A DNA stretch of 64,000 bases from Desulfurellaceae bacterium bin18 (GTDB lineage: Bacteria > Desulfobacterota > Binatia > Bin18), in NCBI GenBank assembly GCA_002238415.1, contig MPMI01000011.1, forward strand, positions 1 through 64,000, written 5' to 3'. A program made the position numbers and the translations under genes. The notes beneath the pieces are model-generated. The model ran no database searches. It was not told where the DNA came from and worked only from the letters and a program-made list of their open reading frames with translations. Of the stretch, positions 1 to 12,350 are shown one piece after another; the stretch's first letter is position 1; each line of letters opens with the position of its first letter.

Positions 1-2
1 AA

Positions 3-86
3 GCACTCGCCAAAGTGGGCTCAGTTGCACAAAGACTGGATTATCGGGTCTGCCTCGAACCTTATCTGAAATACCACTGCTTCTAG
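3..86 (+). CDS. 3' end of a gene entering from the left (possible HTH antitoxin tail)
   Basis: One frame is open from the window edge to a TAG at 84-86 and reads LAKVGSVAQRLDYRVCLEPY before a short tail. This resembles the last helices of XRE-type helix-turn-helix antitoxins, but only about 27 residues are visible, so the assignment is a guess. Confidence 0.25.
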   Translation, partial: ALAKVGSVAQRLDYRVCLEPYLKYHCF

Positions 87-157
87 TGGCATCCTCACCT
101 CTCCCGCCGCTCGTAAAGCTGCTCGTAACCAGCAGCAGGAAACTTTCAGTCAGGATT

Positions 158-868
158 ATGAAAAATCAGTACTTCGGAGACCGCCGCGACTACCTAAAAT
201 ACAGTTTGATACGAATGCTCATATCGGACTATGGCCTCTCTGCCGCAGTGTGTTGGCTCCTGACCAAATCCTGTGGAGGGTCTGACGGCCAGAAGATTGA
301 GTATCTGTCCGATCCCCAGAGCTGGCGCGAGTATGACCCGTTGATATACGACTTTCTGCGCTCGCAAGTCGTTGAGAAATGTGTTCGGGACGTGAAGGCG
401 CTGGAGGAAGGCAGTCTTCTTCGCAACTGTAAGTACTTCTCCGACATTGTGCCTGACGACAAAATTTCAAGAGGGAAATATCTTGATGACTTCCTTAATC
501 TTGCAAAAGACTCCCAACTGGTTTTCTTCGATCCCGATATGGGGATGGAAGTTGAGTCAGTTAAGTTTGGTACGAAGGATTCCAGTAAATACATATACTT
601 GAAGGAATTGGAAGAATCTTTTTCCCTCGGTCATTCTTTGCTGATCTACCAACACTTTCCGCGAGAGAAGCGACCGCCATTTATCAAAAAACAGATCAGG
701 CGGCTGAGCAACCAAACGGGCGCCGAGTCAGTCTTTGTGTTCCATGACAACGAAGTTGCTTTCTTCCTGGCAGCCCAACCGGATCACAGGATATACTTTG
801 ATCAAGCCTGCTCAAAGATCAAATCTGCCTGGCGCGGCCTACACGTATCGACCACTACCTGCGATTGA
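158..868 (+). CDS. conserved protein of unknown function (NQYFGD-type)
   Basis: The reading frame is open from 86, but the conserved part begins at the ATG at 158 (MKNQYFGDRRDYLKYSLIR), which I take as the start. The product is about 236 residues, soluble, with no signal peptide. Two stretches look characteristic: the N-terminal NQYFGD..DYLKY block, and a central VFFDPDMGMEV block followed by SSKYIYLKEL and LLIYQHFPR. I recall this layout from a widespread family of uncharacterised bacterial proteins whose central motif is usually FFDPDNGLE. The acidic DPD-G-E pattern could be metal- or nucleotide-binding, but I cannot name a reaction. The next gene begins about 50 bases downstream. The ribosome-binding site is weak. 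Confidence 0.6.
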   Translation: MKNQYFGDRRDYLKYSLIRMLISDYGLSAAVCWLLTKSCGGSDGQKIEYLSDPQSWREYDPLIYDFLRSQVVEKCVRDVKALEEGSLLRNCKYFSDIVPDDKISRGKYLDDFLNLAKDSQLVFFDPDMGMEVESVKFGTKDSSKYIYLKELEESFSLGHSLLIYQHFPREKRPPFIKKQIRRLSNQTGAESVFVFHDNEVAFFLAAQPDHRIYFDQACSKIKSAWRGLHVSTTTCD

Positions 869-918
869 CAAATCTTCACTGGCGGCCTACATCCGCATGC
901 ATGAGCGCGAGCACATAC

Positions 919-3906
919 ATGCAGCCAGGACGGAAGCTCGCCGGAGCCGTAGCAACCGCATTACTCCTCACCTTCGCCGCCGTACCGGCCAGCGCAGCCG
1001 ACGCCGATCAGGCGGCAACTGAACAGCCGCAAGCCGGCGAAAAGCCGGAGTCTGAAGCCCGCCAGGATCCGCAGAAACTGGAGGCCCTGGAAGAGATGAT
1101 CGTGACCACCGGTTCGCGTCTCCAGCAGGCGGCCGACCAGGTCGAGCTCGGCCCGATCGTCAGCGTTGACGCCGAAGAACTGTTGCACCAGGGGACGGTC
1201 CGGGTGGAAGAGCTGGTGCGCTCCCTGCCCTCGGTATTCACCGGTGGTCAGGATGCCTCCAACGCCAACGGCGCCAGCGGGATCGCCACCCTGAATCTGC
1301 GTCACTTGGGCTCATCGCGCACCCTGGGGCTGATTAACGGCCGCCGCATGCCGGCCGGCTCGCCCTGGGGAGGGACCGGTAATGAGGATATCAACCAGAT
1401 TCCGGGCGCCCTGCTCAAGCGCGTCGATGTCCTGACCGGCGGCTCCTCGGTGACCTATGGTTCGGATGCGGTCGCCGGCGTGATTAACTTCATCCTGATC
1501 GACAATTTCGAGGGCATCAAGCTCGACTATCAGTTCAGCCAGCATCAGCACGATAATGACAATCGCGCGGTAAAAAAACTGATCTCCGGTCAGGGCTATA
1601 GCGTTGCCGACGACTCCACCGCGGACGGCGAGTTGTCCAACGTCTCGCTCATCCTGGGCAAAAACCTGGGTAACCGCGGCAATATCACCGCCTACGCGAC
1701 CTGGCGTGACGGCGGAGAGGTTTTCCTGGGCGACCGGGATCACTCCAGTTGCGATTTGACACCCGGTCTTGACCAGTGCGTCGGCTCGGGCACGATCCCC
1801 AAGGGCCTGTTTGCCGACTTCGGCACCCGCAAGGTCAAGCCCGGATATGACCCGGGGCCACCGTTCTTCTATCAGGTCGAGGGGGATAAGTTCACGAACT
1901 GGGACGGGCGCCTCTACAACTACGCGCCTCCAAATCACTTTCAACGGCCTGATGTCCGCTGGACCGCGGGCGCCTTTGCTCACTACGACCTGAACGAACA
2001 TGTCGAGGCTTACACCGAATTGATGTTCATGGACGACCGCACCACCGCCCAGATCGCTCCCTCGGGTTCGTTCTTCAGACAACGCCATCTGCACTGCGGC
2101 AATGCATTTCTGTCCGATCAGCAGTTTCAGGCCCTGTGTGGCCAGTACGGCTTGACGCGGGAAGACATCCAGAATGTGTATATCGGCCGGCGCAGCGTCG
2201 AGAGCGGTAATCGCAAGGATTACCTGCACCATACCTCGTATCGCGGCGTGTTCGGGCTGCGGGGCGAGATTGCCGATGTCTGGCGTTACAATCTGTATTA
2301 CCAATACGCCGAGGTGCGCGCCCTGAGCAAATTCGTGAACGGCCTGTCGGCCAACCGGATCAACCGCGCCCTGGATGCGGTGTACGATCCCGTGAGCGGG
2401 GATATCGTGTGCCGGTCCGCGCTGAGCGGTGCCGACCCGAACTGTGTGGCTTGGAACATCTTTCAGGAGGGCGCGGTTACCAAAGACATGACCGACTATA
2501 TCGGAGGAACGTATACGACCCGTGGCAGCACGAATCAGCATGTGATGTCCGGCCATATCGCCGCCAATCTCGGCCGCTACGGCCTGGTGTCTCCGTTCGC
2601 CACCACCGGCGTCAACATCGCGCTGGGCGCCGAATGGCGCGAGGAAAATCTGAAATACAAGCCCGACCTCGGGAGCCAGAGCGGTGACGGGGCCGGCTTT
2701 GGCGGCGCACGGCAGCCCCTCAAGGGCGGCTTCGACGTGCCGGCTGTTTTCTTTGAAGCCGGTATTCCGCTCATCGAAGACGTTCCGTTTATCCGGCAAC
2801 TGATTGTGAATGGCGGCTATCGCTCTTCCTGGTACGGCGTCCAGACCGATACCTACGGCGTCCGGGCCGGCTGGGCCATCAACCACGACATCAGCCTGCG
2901 CGGCAGCTATCAGCGGGCGGTGCGCGCCCCGAGCATCCGGGAACAATTCCTGCCGCAGCGATTGGGCTTGATCTATATGACATCCGACCCGTGTGCCGGC
3001 GAGGTGGTTGACGGGAAAACCGCGGCCGGGCGCACCTTTGGGGAGTGCGCCCGCAGCGGGGTGACCGCCGCGCAGTTCGGCAATATCCCCGACTCACCGG
3101 CCGGTCAGTACAATTTCCTGATCGGGGGCAATCCTGACCTGCTTCCCGAAGATGCGGATACCTACTCGTTCGGCCTGACCTTTACGCCCCGATTTCTTGA
3201 GGGCCTCACCATTGCCATGGATTACTACGACATCGAGCTCAAGGGCGGCGTCGGCGCGCTGTCACCCGAGCTTGTCCTGAACCGCTGCCTGGACGGCAAA
3301 ACCTCTCAGTGCGACAAGGTCAAGCGTGGGCCGGGCGGCGACCTGTGGCTGTCTTCCAACACGATCGAGACCACCGGCCATGTTGAGGCCGTGCTGGAAA
3401 ACCTGGCCATCGCCGAGGTCCGCGGCTACGACTTCAGCGTGGACTATATGCTCAGTCTGGGTCGCTACGGCTCCGTCAGCTTTACGGACCGGCTTTCCTT
3501 TCTCGATACGTATACGCTCAAGGCAACGGATGACATTCCGAAGATCGCCTGCGCGGGCAGTTGGGGCTATTCATGCGGCACCCCGACCCCGAAAATCCGC
3601 AATATCATGCGGACCACCTGGCTGAGCCCCTGGGGGGTGCAACCCAGCCTGATGTGGCGCTACATCAGCACCAGCACGGAGACCGACCCGGACCGTCCCA
3701 TCCCGGTGAATGCCCGGCACTATTTCGACCTGTCAGTGATCTGGGAAGTCAACCAGTACGCCAGCCTGCGTCTCGGCATCCGCAACCTGTTTGACAAGGA
3801 ACCGCCGCTCGTCGGCGAGGCCGGCAGAGGCGGCAACACCTTCCCCGGCCTGTACGATGCCCTGGGCCGCTACTGGTTCGTCGGGATGCGTGTCGGCATC
3901 TCCTGA
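919..3906 (+). CDS. TonB-dependent outer-membrane receptor (first of a tandem pair)
   Basis: Outer-membrane beta-barrel receptor that uses TonB energy to import a ligand I cannot identify. The frame is open from a TTG at 865; ATGs lie at 901 and 919. I prefer 919 because the protein then starts directly with a signal peptide (MQPGRKLAGAVATALLL, cut after PASA). A TonB box (EEMIVTTGSRL) and a plug domain follow (ELLHQGTVRVEELVRSLP, GRRMPAGSPWGG, YGSDAVAGVINF), then a barrel ending in an aromatic strand, RYWFVGMRVGIS. An internal RALDAVYDP...CRSALSG...C stretch resembles sphingomonad-type receptors. It is close in sequence and length to the gene 32 bases downstream, so the two arose by duplication. 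No good ribosome-binding site is seen. Confidence 0.9.
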   Translation: MQPGRKLAGAVATALLLTFAAVPASAADADQAATEQPQAGEKPESEARQDPQKLEALEEMIVTTGSRLQQAADQVELGPIVSVDAEELLHQGTVRVEELVRSLPSVFTGGQDASNANGASGIATLNLRHLGSSRTLGLINGRRMPAGSPWGGTGNEDINQIPGALLKRVDVLTGGSSVTYGSDAVAGVINFILIDNFEGIKLDYQFSQHQHDNDNRAVKKLISGQGYSVADDSTADGELSNVSLILGKNLGNRGNITAYATWRDGGEVFLGDRDHSSCDLTPGLDQCVGSGTIPKGLFADFGTRKVKPGYDPGPPFFYQVEGDKFTNWDGRLYNYAPPNHFQRPDVRWTAGAFAHYDLNEHVEAYTELMFMDDRTTAQIAPSGSFFRQRHLHCGNAFLSDQQFQALCGQYGLTREDIQNVYIGRRSVESGNRKDYLHHTSYRGVFGLRGEIADVWRYNLYYQYAEVRALSKFVNGLSANRINRALDAVYDPVSGDIVCRSALSGADPNCVAWNIFQEGAVTKDMTDYIGGTYTTRGSTNQHVMSGHIAANLGRYGLVSPFATTGVNIALGAEWREENLKYKPDLGSQSGDGAGFGGARQPLKGGFDVPAVFFEAGIPLIEDVPFIRQLIVNGGYRSSWYGVQTDTYGVRAGWAINHDISLRGSYQRAVRAPSIREQFLPQRLGLIYMTSDPCAGEVVDGKTAAGRTFGECARSGVTAAQFGNIPDSPAGQYNFLIGGNPDLLPEDADTYSFGLTFTPRFLEGLTIAMDYYDIELKGGVGALSPELVLNRCLDGKTSQCDKVKRGPGGDLWLSSNTIETTGHVEAVLENLAIAEVRGYDFSVDYMLSLGRYGSVSFTDRLSFLDTYTLKATDDIPKIACAGSWGYSCGTPTPKIRNIMRTTWLSPWGVQPSLMWRYISTSTETDPDRPIPVNARHYFDLSVIWEVNQYASLRLGIRNLFDKEPPLVGEAGRGGNTFPGLYDALGRYWFVGMRVGIS

Positions 3907-3938
3907 CCCTGGGCTCCGGGCGACAATGGAGGATTCTC

Positions 3939-6901
<2,963 letters not shown>

Positions 6902-6905
<4 letters not shown>

Positions 6906-7100
6906 AGCGTTTCACGATACGTTGTAGCCGTGCCAGTCCACGCTCGTCGGGAAAGACAATGGCTGGCACCAAGCGGCCAGGGAGGGGATGGGGAGGCTCC
7001 CCGCCTGGGAGGGCGACCATCCTGGCCGCCATGCGGGCTGGAAGCCCGCACTCCTCAAGGAGGAGAGAGACACTCTACACAACATCGTGATTTGCTCTAG
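6902..7100. repeat. MITE-like element, copy 1 (imperfect terminal inverted repeats)
   Basis: The left end CTAGAGCGTTTCACGATACG and the reverse complement of the right end (CTAGAGCAAATCACGATGTTG) match imperfectly over about 25 bases, giving a roughly 198-bp element with TA at each boundary, as for IS630/mariner-derived MITEs. It encodes nothing. Its right half (7017-7099) contains the perfect hairpin GCGGGCTGGAAGCCCGC and recurs at 15277-15360. The rest of the 6906-7284 gap shows no other feature. Confidence 0.6.
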
Positions 7101-7284
7101 TCGTCACGCTCGAATGGCGCGTGTGAGACGTGCGACGGTCATATTCACAGGCGGTTCTTGAGGGGGATTGTCGATCCGTGGGTGCTACCATGAGCGGGGG
7201 CCAGCTCAGACTTGTCAACGGGGCTTGGGATTCGCAGGCACGGGTATCTCGGCTACAGTAGGCGTGCAGCGAGGAGGCAAGCCG

Positions 7285-10074
7285 ATGCGTCTGTCCTGGA
7301 ATGAAATCCGTGCTCGTGCCGCTACGTTTGCCGAAGAGTGGCGGGACGCAGCCTATGAGAAAGGCGAGACGCAAAGCTTCTATAACGACTTCTTCAATAT
7401 CTTCGGGGTCAAGCGGCGCACCGTTGCGCGCTATGAGGAACATGTCAAGAAGCTGGATAATCGTTCAGGCTTCATCGACCTGTTCTGGCCCGGTGTCCTC
7501 CTGGTCGAACAAAAGAGTGCCGGCCGCGACCTGACCAAAGCCTACGGACAAGCCGGCGACTACTTCGACGCCCTGCCCGAGCAAGAACGTCCACGCTACA
7601 TCCTGGTCAGCGACTTTCGGACCTTTGAGTTGCACGACTTGGACGAGCGGGAAACCTCGTTTTTCTCTCTGGCCGACCTGCCCCACAATGTCGAGAAGTT
7701 CGGCTTTATCCTGGGCGTACAAAAGCGCACCTTCAAGGATCAGGACCCAGTCAACATTCAGGCGTCCGAACTCATGGGCCACCTGCACGACGCGCTCCAA
7801 CAGTCCGGCTACACCAACCACGACCTCGAACGCTTTCTCGTCCGTACCGTGTTCTGCCTGTTTGCCGACGATACCGGCATCTTCGAGCCGCGCGACATCT
7901 TTCTCGATTTCCTGGAAACGCGCACCCGTGAGGACGGCTCGGACCTGGGCTTATGGCTCTCGCGGCTCTTTCAAGTGCTCAATACACCAGAAGACGAACG
8001 CCAAAGGAAGTTAGACGAAGACCTGGCACGTTTTCCCTATGTGAACGGTGACCTCTTCCGCGGCTCGCTCCGTATTCCCGACTTTGATGCCCCCATGCGG
8101 CAGGCATTGCTCGACGCCTGCCGGTTCGACTGGACCGCTATCTCTCCGGCCATTTTCGGTGCGCTGTTCCAATCGGTCATGGAACCTATGGAACGCCGAT
8201 CCCAGGGCGCGCACTACACCACCGAGAAGAACATCTTGAAGGTGATCGAGCCGCTGTTTCTGGATGACCTGCGGGCGGAGTTCGCCCGGCTGAAAGCCCG
8301 CAAGGACACGCATCGCCGGCTGGAACTGCATCGCTTTCAGCAGCGTTTGGGGACGTTGCATTTTCTTGACCCTGCTTGCGGCTGCGGCAATTTTCTTATC
8401 ATTGCCTACCGTGAGTTGCGCGCTGTGGAGATTGAGGTCTTGAAGGAACTGCGCGCCTATCGTGAGGACGCGGAAACGGGCGAGCTGGACGTGACGACCT
8501 TGTCGGTCGTCAACGTAGACCAATTCTACGGCATTGAAATCGGAGAGTTCCCGACCCATATCGCCGAGACTGCGCTGTGGATGATGGACCACATCATGAA
8601 CAACCGGCTCAGCCTGGAGTTCGGGCAAACCTTCGTGCGTATCCCACTAACACAATCGCCCCATATTCTGAACGCCGACGCCCTGGAAACCGACTGGGCA
8701 GCCCTCCTGTCACCGGAGGAATGCTCGTATGTGCTCGGTAACCCTCCGTTCGGTGGACAGAGCTATCAGTCGAAGGAACAGCGAGAGCAGATGCGAAGGC
8801 TGACCAATCCGCATGGCAAGACTGCCTCTCCGCTTGACTATGTGGGGGCATGGTTCCTGAAGGCCGGGGCATACGTGACCGGGAAGACGCGTATTGGGTT
8901 TGTGTCTACGAATTCAATCACGCAAGGAGAACAGGTGGCCCTGCTATGGCCGTACCTCTTCGATGAGGACAAGCTGGAAATCGCCTTCGCTCACCGCACC
9001 TTCGCCTGGGGCTCGGATGCACGCGGCAAGGCGCATGTGCATGTCGTCATTCTCGGATTGGACCGACGGGAGAATGTACGGATAGAGAAACGGTTATTCA
9101 GCTACCCTGACTTGAACGGCGACCCGGAGGAGACCCGGCACGCTGCGCTCTCGCCGTATCTCTTTGACGTAAGCGGGCTGAGCAATCCGCATACGATTGT
9201 TCGGGACACAATTACTCCCATCTTAGAGCGTCCAAGAATGATGCGTGGGGTACAGCCTACTGATGGAGGGCATTACATCTTCTCGGATCAGGAGCGAAAC
9301 GACTTTATCGACCGAGAGCCAAACGCCGAAAAGTTCTTTCGTCCTTTCATCGGGTCTCGCGAGCATATTAACGGGCTCTCACGCTGGATACTTTTTCTCG
9401 AAGAGGCCAAGCCGGAGGAGCTTCGAGCGATGCCGCTGGTCGTTGAGCGCATTCGGCGGGTGCGCGCCATGCGTCTGGCGAGCAAAAAAGCCGCGACAGT
9501 TAAACTGGCCAACAGACCAACCCAACTGGAAGGGAGGTCAATCCCGACCACGCCGTTTCTGGTTGTCCCCGAGGTGAGTTCTGAACGGCGGGAGTATGTC
9601 CCTATCGGCTGGCTAGAGCCACCCACGATTCCGAGCAACCTTGTTCGCGTCCTGGAAAACGCCAGTCTGAACGATTTCGCGTTGCTCACTTCCGCCATGC
9701 ACATGGCTTGGTTACGCCATGTCGGCGGTCGGCTAAAAAGCGATTACCGTTATTCCATCGGCCTAGTCTACAACACCTTCCCCACACCGCCCGAAGGCGC
9801 AGACCTGGCAAAGCTGGAACCGCTGGCCCAAGCCGTACTCGACGCCCGCGCCACCCATCCCGGCGCAACCCTGGCCGACCTGTACGACCCCGACCTGATG
9901 CCGCCCAACCTGCGCAAGGCCCACTCTGCACTCGACCGGGCAGTGGACCGCCTCTACCGGCCCGGCGGCTTTGCCTCCGAGCGCGAGCGCGTGGAACATT
10001 TGCTCGGCTTGTATGAGAAGATGACCGCGCCGCTAACGACGAAGCCGAAAAAGAAACGGCGAAGGCGGGTATAA
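7285..10074 (+). CDS. MmeI-like fused restriction endonuclease/adenine methyltransferase (type IIL/IIG)
   Basis: Single-chain restriction-modification enzyme of about 929 residues, close to the usual MmeI-family length. The frame is open from a TTG at 7168, but the ATG at 7285 has AGGAGG 8-9 bases upstream. The N-terminal nuclease motif D65-x9-E75-x-K77 (FIDLFWPGVLLVEQK) is intact and spaced as in MmeI. A helical spacer follows, then the gamma-class N6-adenine methyltransferase motifs LDPACGCGNF (about 360-369) and NPPF (about 486-489). A target-recognition region and a conserved C-terminal cap (DPDLMPP.LRKAH, GGFASERERVEHL) end in a basic tail, KKKRRRRV. It probably cuts at a distance from its site and protects host DNA by modifying one strand. 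All key residues are present, so it is probably active. Confidence 0.9.
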   Translation: MRLSWNEIRARAATFAEEWRDAAYEKGETQSFYNDFFNIFGVKRRTVARYEEHVKKLDNRSGFIDLFWPGVLLVEQKSAGRDLTKAYGQAGDYFDALPEQERPRYILVSDFRTFELHDLDERETSFFSLADLPHNVEKFGFILGVQKRTFKDQDPVNIQASELMGHLHDALQQSGYTNHDLERFLVRTVFCLFADDTGIFEPRDIFLDFLETRTREDGSDLGLWLSRLFQVLNTPEDERQRKLDEDLARFPYVNGDLFRGSLRIPDFDAPMRQALLDACRFDWTAISPAIFGALFQSVMEPMERRSQGAHYTTEKNILKVIEPLFLDDLRAEFARLKARKDTHRRLELHRFQQRLGTLHFLDPACGCGNFLIIAYRELRAVEIEVLKELRAYREDAETGELDVTTLSVVNVDQFYGIEIGEFPTHIAETALWMMDHIMNNRLSLEFGQTFVRIPLTQSPHILNADALETDWAALLSPEECSYVLGNPPFGGQSYQSKEQREQMRRLTNPHGKTASPLDYVGAWFLKAGAYVTGKTRIGFVSTNSITQGEQVALLWPYLFDEDKLEIAFAHRTFAWGSDARGKAHVHVVILGLDRRENVRIEKRLFSYPDLNGDPEETRHAALSPYLFDVSGLSNPHTIVRDTITPILERPRMMRGVQPTDGGHYIFSDQERNDFIDREPNAEKFFRPFIGSREHINGLSRWILFLEEAKPEELRAMPLVVERIRRVRAMRLASKKAATVKLANRPTQLEGRSIPTTPFLVVPEVSSERREYVPIGWLEPPTIPSNLVRVLENASLNDFALLTSAMHMAWLRHVGGRLKSDYRYSIGLVYNTFPTPPEGADLAKLEPLAQAVLDARATHPGATLADLYDPDLMPPNLRKAHSALDRAVDRLYRPGGFASERERVEHLLGLYEKMTAPLTTKPKKKRRRRV

Positions 10075-10138
10075 TGGGGGGCGCAGACAGCGTGAGCAAG
10101 ATGTATATTATTCAAGAAATGAGAGAAAGGATCAGATA

Positions 10139-11236
10139 ATGGCTGAACAACCCGACATCACTCCAGAGGAACCCGAGGGCCTTGGCGGTAATGATGACGT
10201 TTTATCGTCGGATGACAATTCGCTAGACACGCTGCTGATCCGCCACGAAAGTCGCACAATTTACGAGATTGTGCGAAGAATCGGACAAGACGCTTACATC
10301 ATGGACCCAGACTTTCAACGAGATTTCATTTGGCCTGAAAAAAAGCAGTCCAAGCTCATTGAATCTGTGCTGATGCGCATTCCTCTGCCGGTTTTCTATT
10401 TGGCAGAGGACGACCAAGGACGAATGGTAGTAGTGGATGGTTTGCAACGCCTGTCTACCTTCAAGCGATTTCTCGATAACGAGTTGCCCCTGTCGATTCC
10501 CGGCAATGACGAACTGAACAACAAGCGGTTCAAAGATCTACCGCCCAAGCTCCAAAACCGCGTCGAGGATTGTAATCTGATCCTCTACATCATGGACGCC
10601 AAGATACCGGAGCAGGCGCGCTTGGATATATTTGAGCGTGTGAATAGCGGTGTTCCTCTTACCCGGCAGCAGATGCGTAATAGCTTGTACATGGGCAAGG
10701 CGACTCGCTTTCTCAAAACTGAGGCGCACACAGAAATTTTCTTACGAGCTACAGGCCGCAGTCTGAACCAAGGAACGATGCGCGACCGCGAATTTGTTAA
10801 CCGATTTTGTGCGTTTCAACTCAGAGGATTATACACTGGCAATATGGACGAGTTTCTCGCGCAAGCGCTCAAAAAAATGAACAGTCTGAAATCGGGAGAC
10901 TTGTCGCACCTGTCGGCGGAGTTCCAGATAGGTCTCGCAAACAATTATGAAGTCTTTGGCAGACAGGCGTTCAGGAAGCACCAAAGCCTACAAGATAAAC
11001 AGACCGTTCTTAACGCTTCGCTTTGGGATGTAATGTCAACCGGGCTGTCACGTTACCCGGAAGGGACAGTCAAGTCCCATACACAGGAGCTCAGGAAGGC
11101 ATTCTATGACCTGATGAAAAATAGCGGGTTCGAATCCGCCATAACCAAAAGCACGAACGCGACCAATGTGGTTAAGCGTCGGTTTTCCTTAGCCGAAAAG
11201 ATGTTCAAGGAGGTGTTAGGTGATCAGCCAGCTTGA
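10139..11236 (+). CDS. DUF262 domain protein (GmrSD/ParB-like fold), first gene of a three-gene unit
   Basis: 365-residue protein with an acidic N terminus followed by a DUF262 domain: D56-P-D-F-Q-R61 with F-x-W shortly after, and V-D100-G-L-Q-R104-L-S-T-F. These are the hallmark DPxxQR and DGxQR motifs of the family, which in GmrSD-type enzymes and ParB-like proteins bind or hydrolyse nucleotides. No C-terminal HNH (DUF1524) nuclease domain is present, so this is the stand-alone form. The gene follows the MmeI-like enzyme by 64 bases. Its 3' end overlaps the ATPase gene by 17 bases and carries that gene's ribosome-binding site (AAGGAGG), so the two are translationally coupled. A role in phage defence is inferred from context. 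Confidence 0.85.
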   Translation: MAEQPDITPEEPEGLGGNDDVLSSDDNSLDTLLIRHESRTIYEIVRRIGQDAYIMDPDFQRDFIWPEKKQSKLIESVLMRIPLPVFYLAEDDQGRMVVVDGLQRLSTFKRFLDNELPLSIPGNDELNNKRFKDLPPKLQNRVEDCNLILYIMDAKIPEQARLDIFERVNSGVPLTRQQMRNSLYMGKATRFLKTEAHTEIFLRATGRSLNQGTMRDREFVNRFCAFQLRGLYTGNMDEFLAQALKKMNSLKSGDLSHLSAEFQIGLANNYEVFGRQAFRKHQSLQDKQTVLNASLWDVMSTGLSRYPEGTVKSHTQELRKAFYDLMKNSGFESAITKSTNATNVVKRRFSLAEKMFKEVLGDQPA

Positions 11237-12350
11237 TTTGCGGCATTTCAAATGCTTCGAGCTGCTTCATCTTCCGTTGCGTCCGTTGACCTTGTTGTCA
11301 GGGACCAACGCCTCTGGAAAATCTTCGGTGCTTCAGGCTCTTGTCCTGCTGCATCAGACAATGCGCGAACACGAATGGTCGCTACGTCTGATACTGAACG
11401 GCGAGGCTATTCAGCTCGGTACCGTATCCGATGTCGTTGACAAAGTTCATGGCCGGCACAGTTGCGAGATCGGTTTAGTGGACGAGGAGACCCGTTATCA
11501 ATGGACGTTCGAGGGCGAGCGTTCAGAGATGTCCATGACCATCAAGCATATCGTCGCCGATAGTGATGAGATGGATGCTCCAACGCAGTTCCGTTACCTG
11601 CTTCCACCGGATACTGCGCCATCCCTCTCTGCTCGTTTGAGGGATCTTACGTATCTCACGGCGGAGAGGGTCGGTCCGCGGGAGATGTACAAAATGCACG
11701 ATTTGCAGGTAGCGCCGGTGGTGGGACCGTCAGGAGAATACGCCGTGAGCGTGTTGTATGCCAAACGTGACGAACACGTCCACGAGGCACTTGCCTTGCC
11801 GGATGCATCGAGCGCCAGTCTGCAGCAACAGGTAGAGGCGAGAATGCGAACCTTTTTCCCCGAATGTCGCTTGAAGGTGGCTCCCGTCCCTCATGCAAAT
11901 GCCGTAACGCTGGGGCTTCGCACCTCCGACGATACAGACTTCCATCGTCCCATTCATGCAGGATTTGGAATCACACAGGTTCTACCCATCGTCGTTGCGG
12001 CGCTCTCTGCGAGCCGCGAGAATCTTCTGCTGATTGAAAACCCGGAGGTCCACCTCCACCCTGCCGGACAGGCACGGATGGGACAGTTTTTGGCGGAGGT
12101 CGCCCAAGCAGGGGTTCAGGTCATTCTGGAAACCCACAGCGATCATATATTGAACGGCATTCGGCGCGCGGTCAGAGCAGGCCGGCTGCCAGCCGACCAG
12201 GTTTCGATTCACTTCTTTCAATCTCGGGGGGCTCATGAATCGCAAGTGATGAGCCCTGTTCTGGATGACACGGGCAACATCGATGCGTGGCCGGAGGGTT
12301 TCTTCGATCAGTTTGACAAGGATATGAACTACTTCGCGGGATGGGACTAA
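11220..12350 (+). CDS. ABC/OLD-like AAA ATPase, second gene of the three-gene unit
   Basis: 376-residue SMC/RecF/OLD-type ATPase. It begins at a GTG at 11220 behind AAGGAGG. The Walker A is G28-TNASG-K34-S; a VLPI signature-like segment lies near 253; the Walker B region LLLIENPEVHLHP spans 269-281; and an ETHSD switch lies near 304-308. This is the pattern of predicted ATPases annotated as DUF3696/AAA_15/AAA_21. No TOPRIM nuclease domain follows, unlike OLD or GajA. It overlaps both neighbours (17 bases upstream, 10 bases downstream), which argues for a complex made in fixed ratio. It probably acts as the sensing or clamping motor of a defence module. Confidence 0.85.
   Translation: MISQLDLRHFKCFELLHLPLRPLTLLSGTNASGKSSVLQALVLLHQTMREHEWSLRLILNGEAIQLGTVSDVVDKVHGRHSCEIGLVDEETRYQWTFEGERSEMSMTIKHIVADSDEMDAPTQFRYLLPPDTAPSLSARLRDLTYLTAERVGPREMYKMHDLQVAPVVGPSGEYAVSVLYAKRDEHVHEALALPDASSASLQQQVEARMRTFFPECRLKVAPVPHANAVTLGLRTSDDTDFHRPIHAGFGITQVLPIVVAALSASRENLLLIENPEVHLHPAGQARMGQFLAEVAQAGVQVILETHSDHILNGIRRAVRAGRLPADQVSIHFFQSRGAHESQVMSPVLDDTGNIDAWPEGFFDQFDKDMNYFAGWD

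Noticed and set aside
1312-2946. Minus-strand frame of 544 residues
   Set aside because: Antisense to the first TonB-dependent receptor; no domain and no ribosome-binding site.
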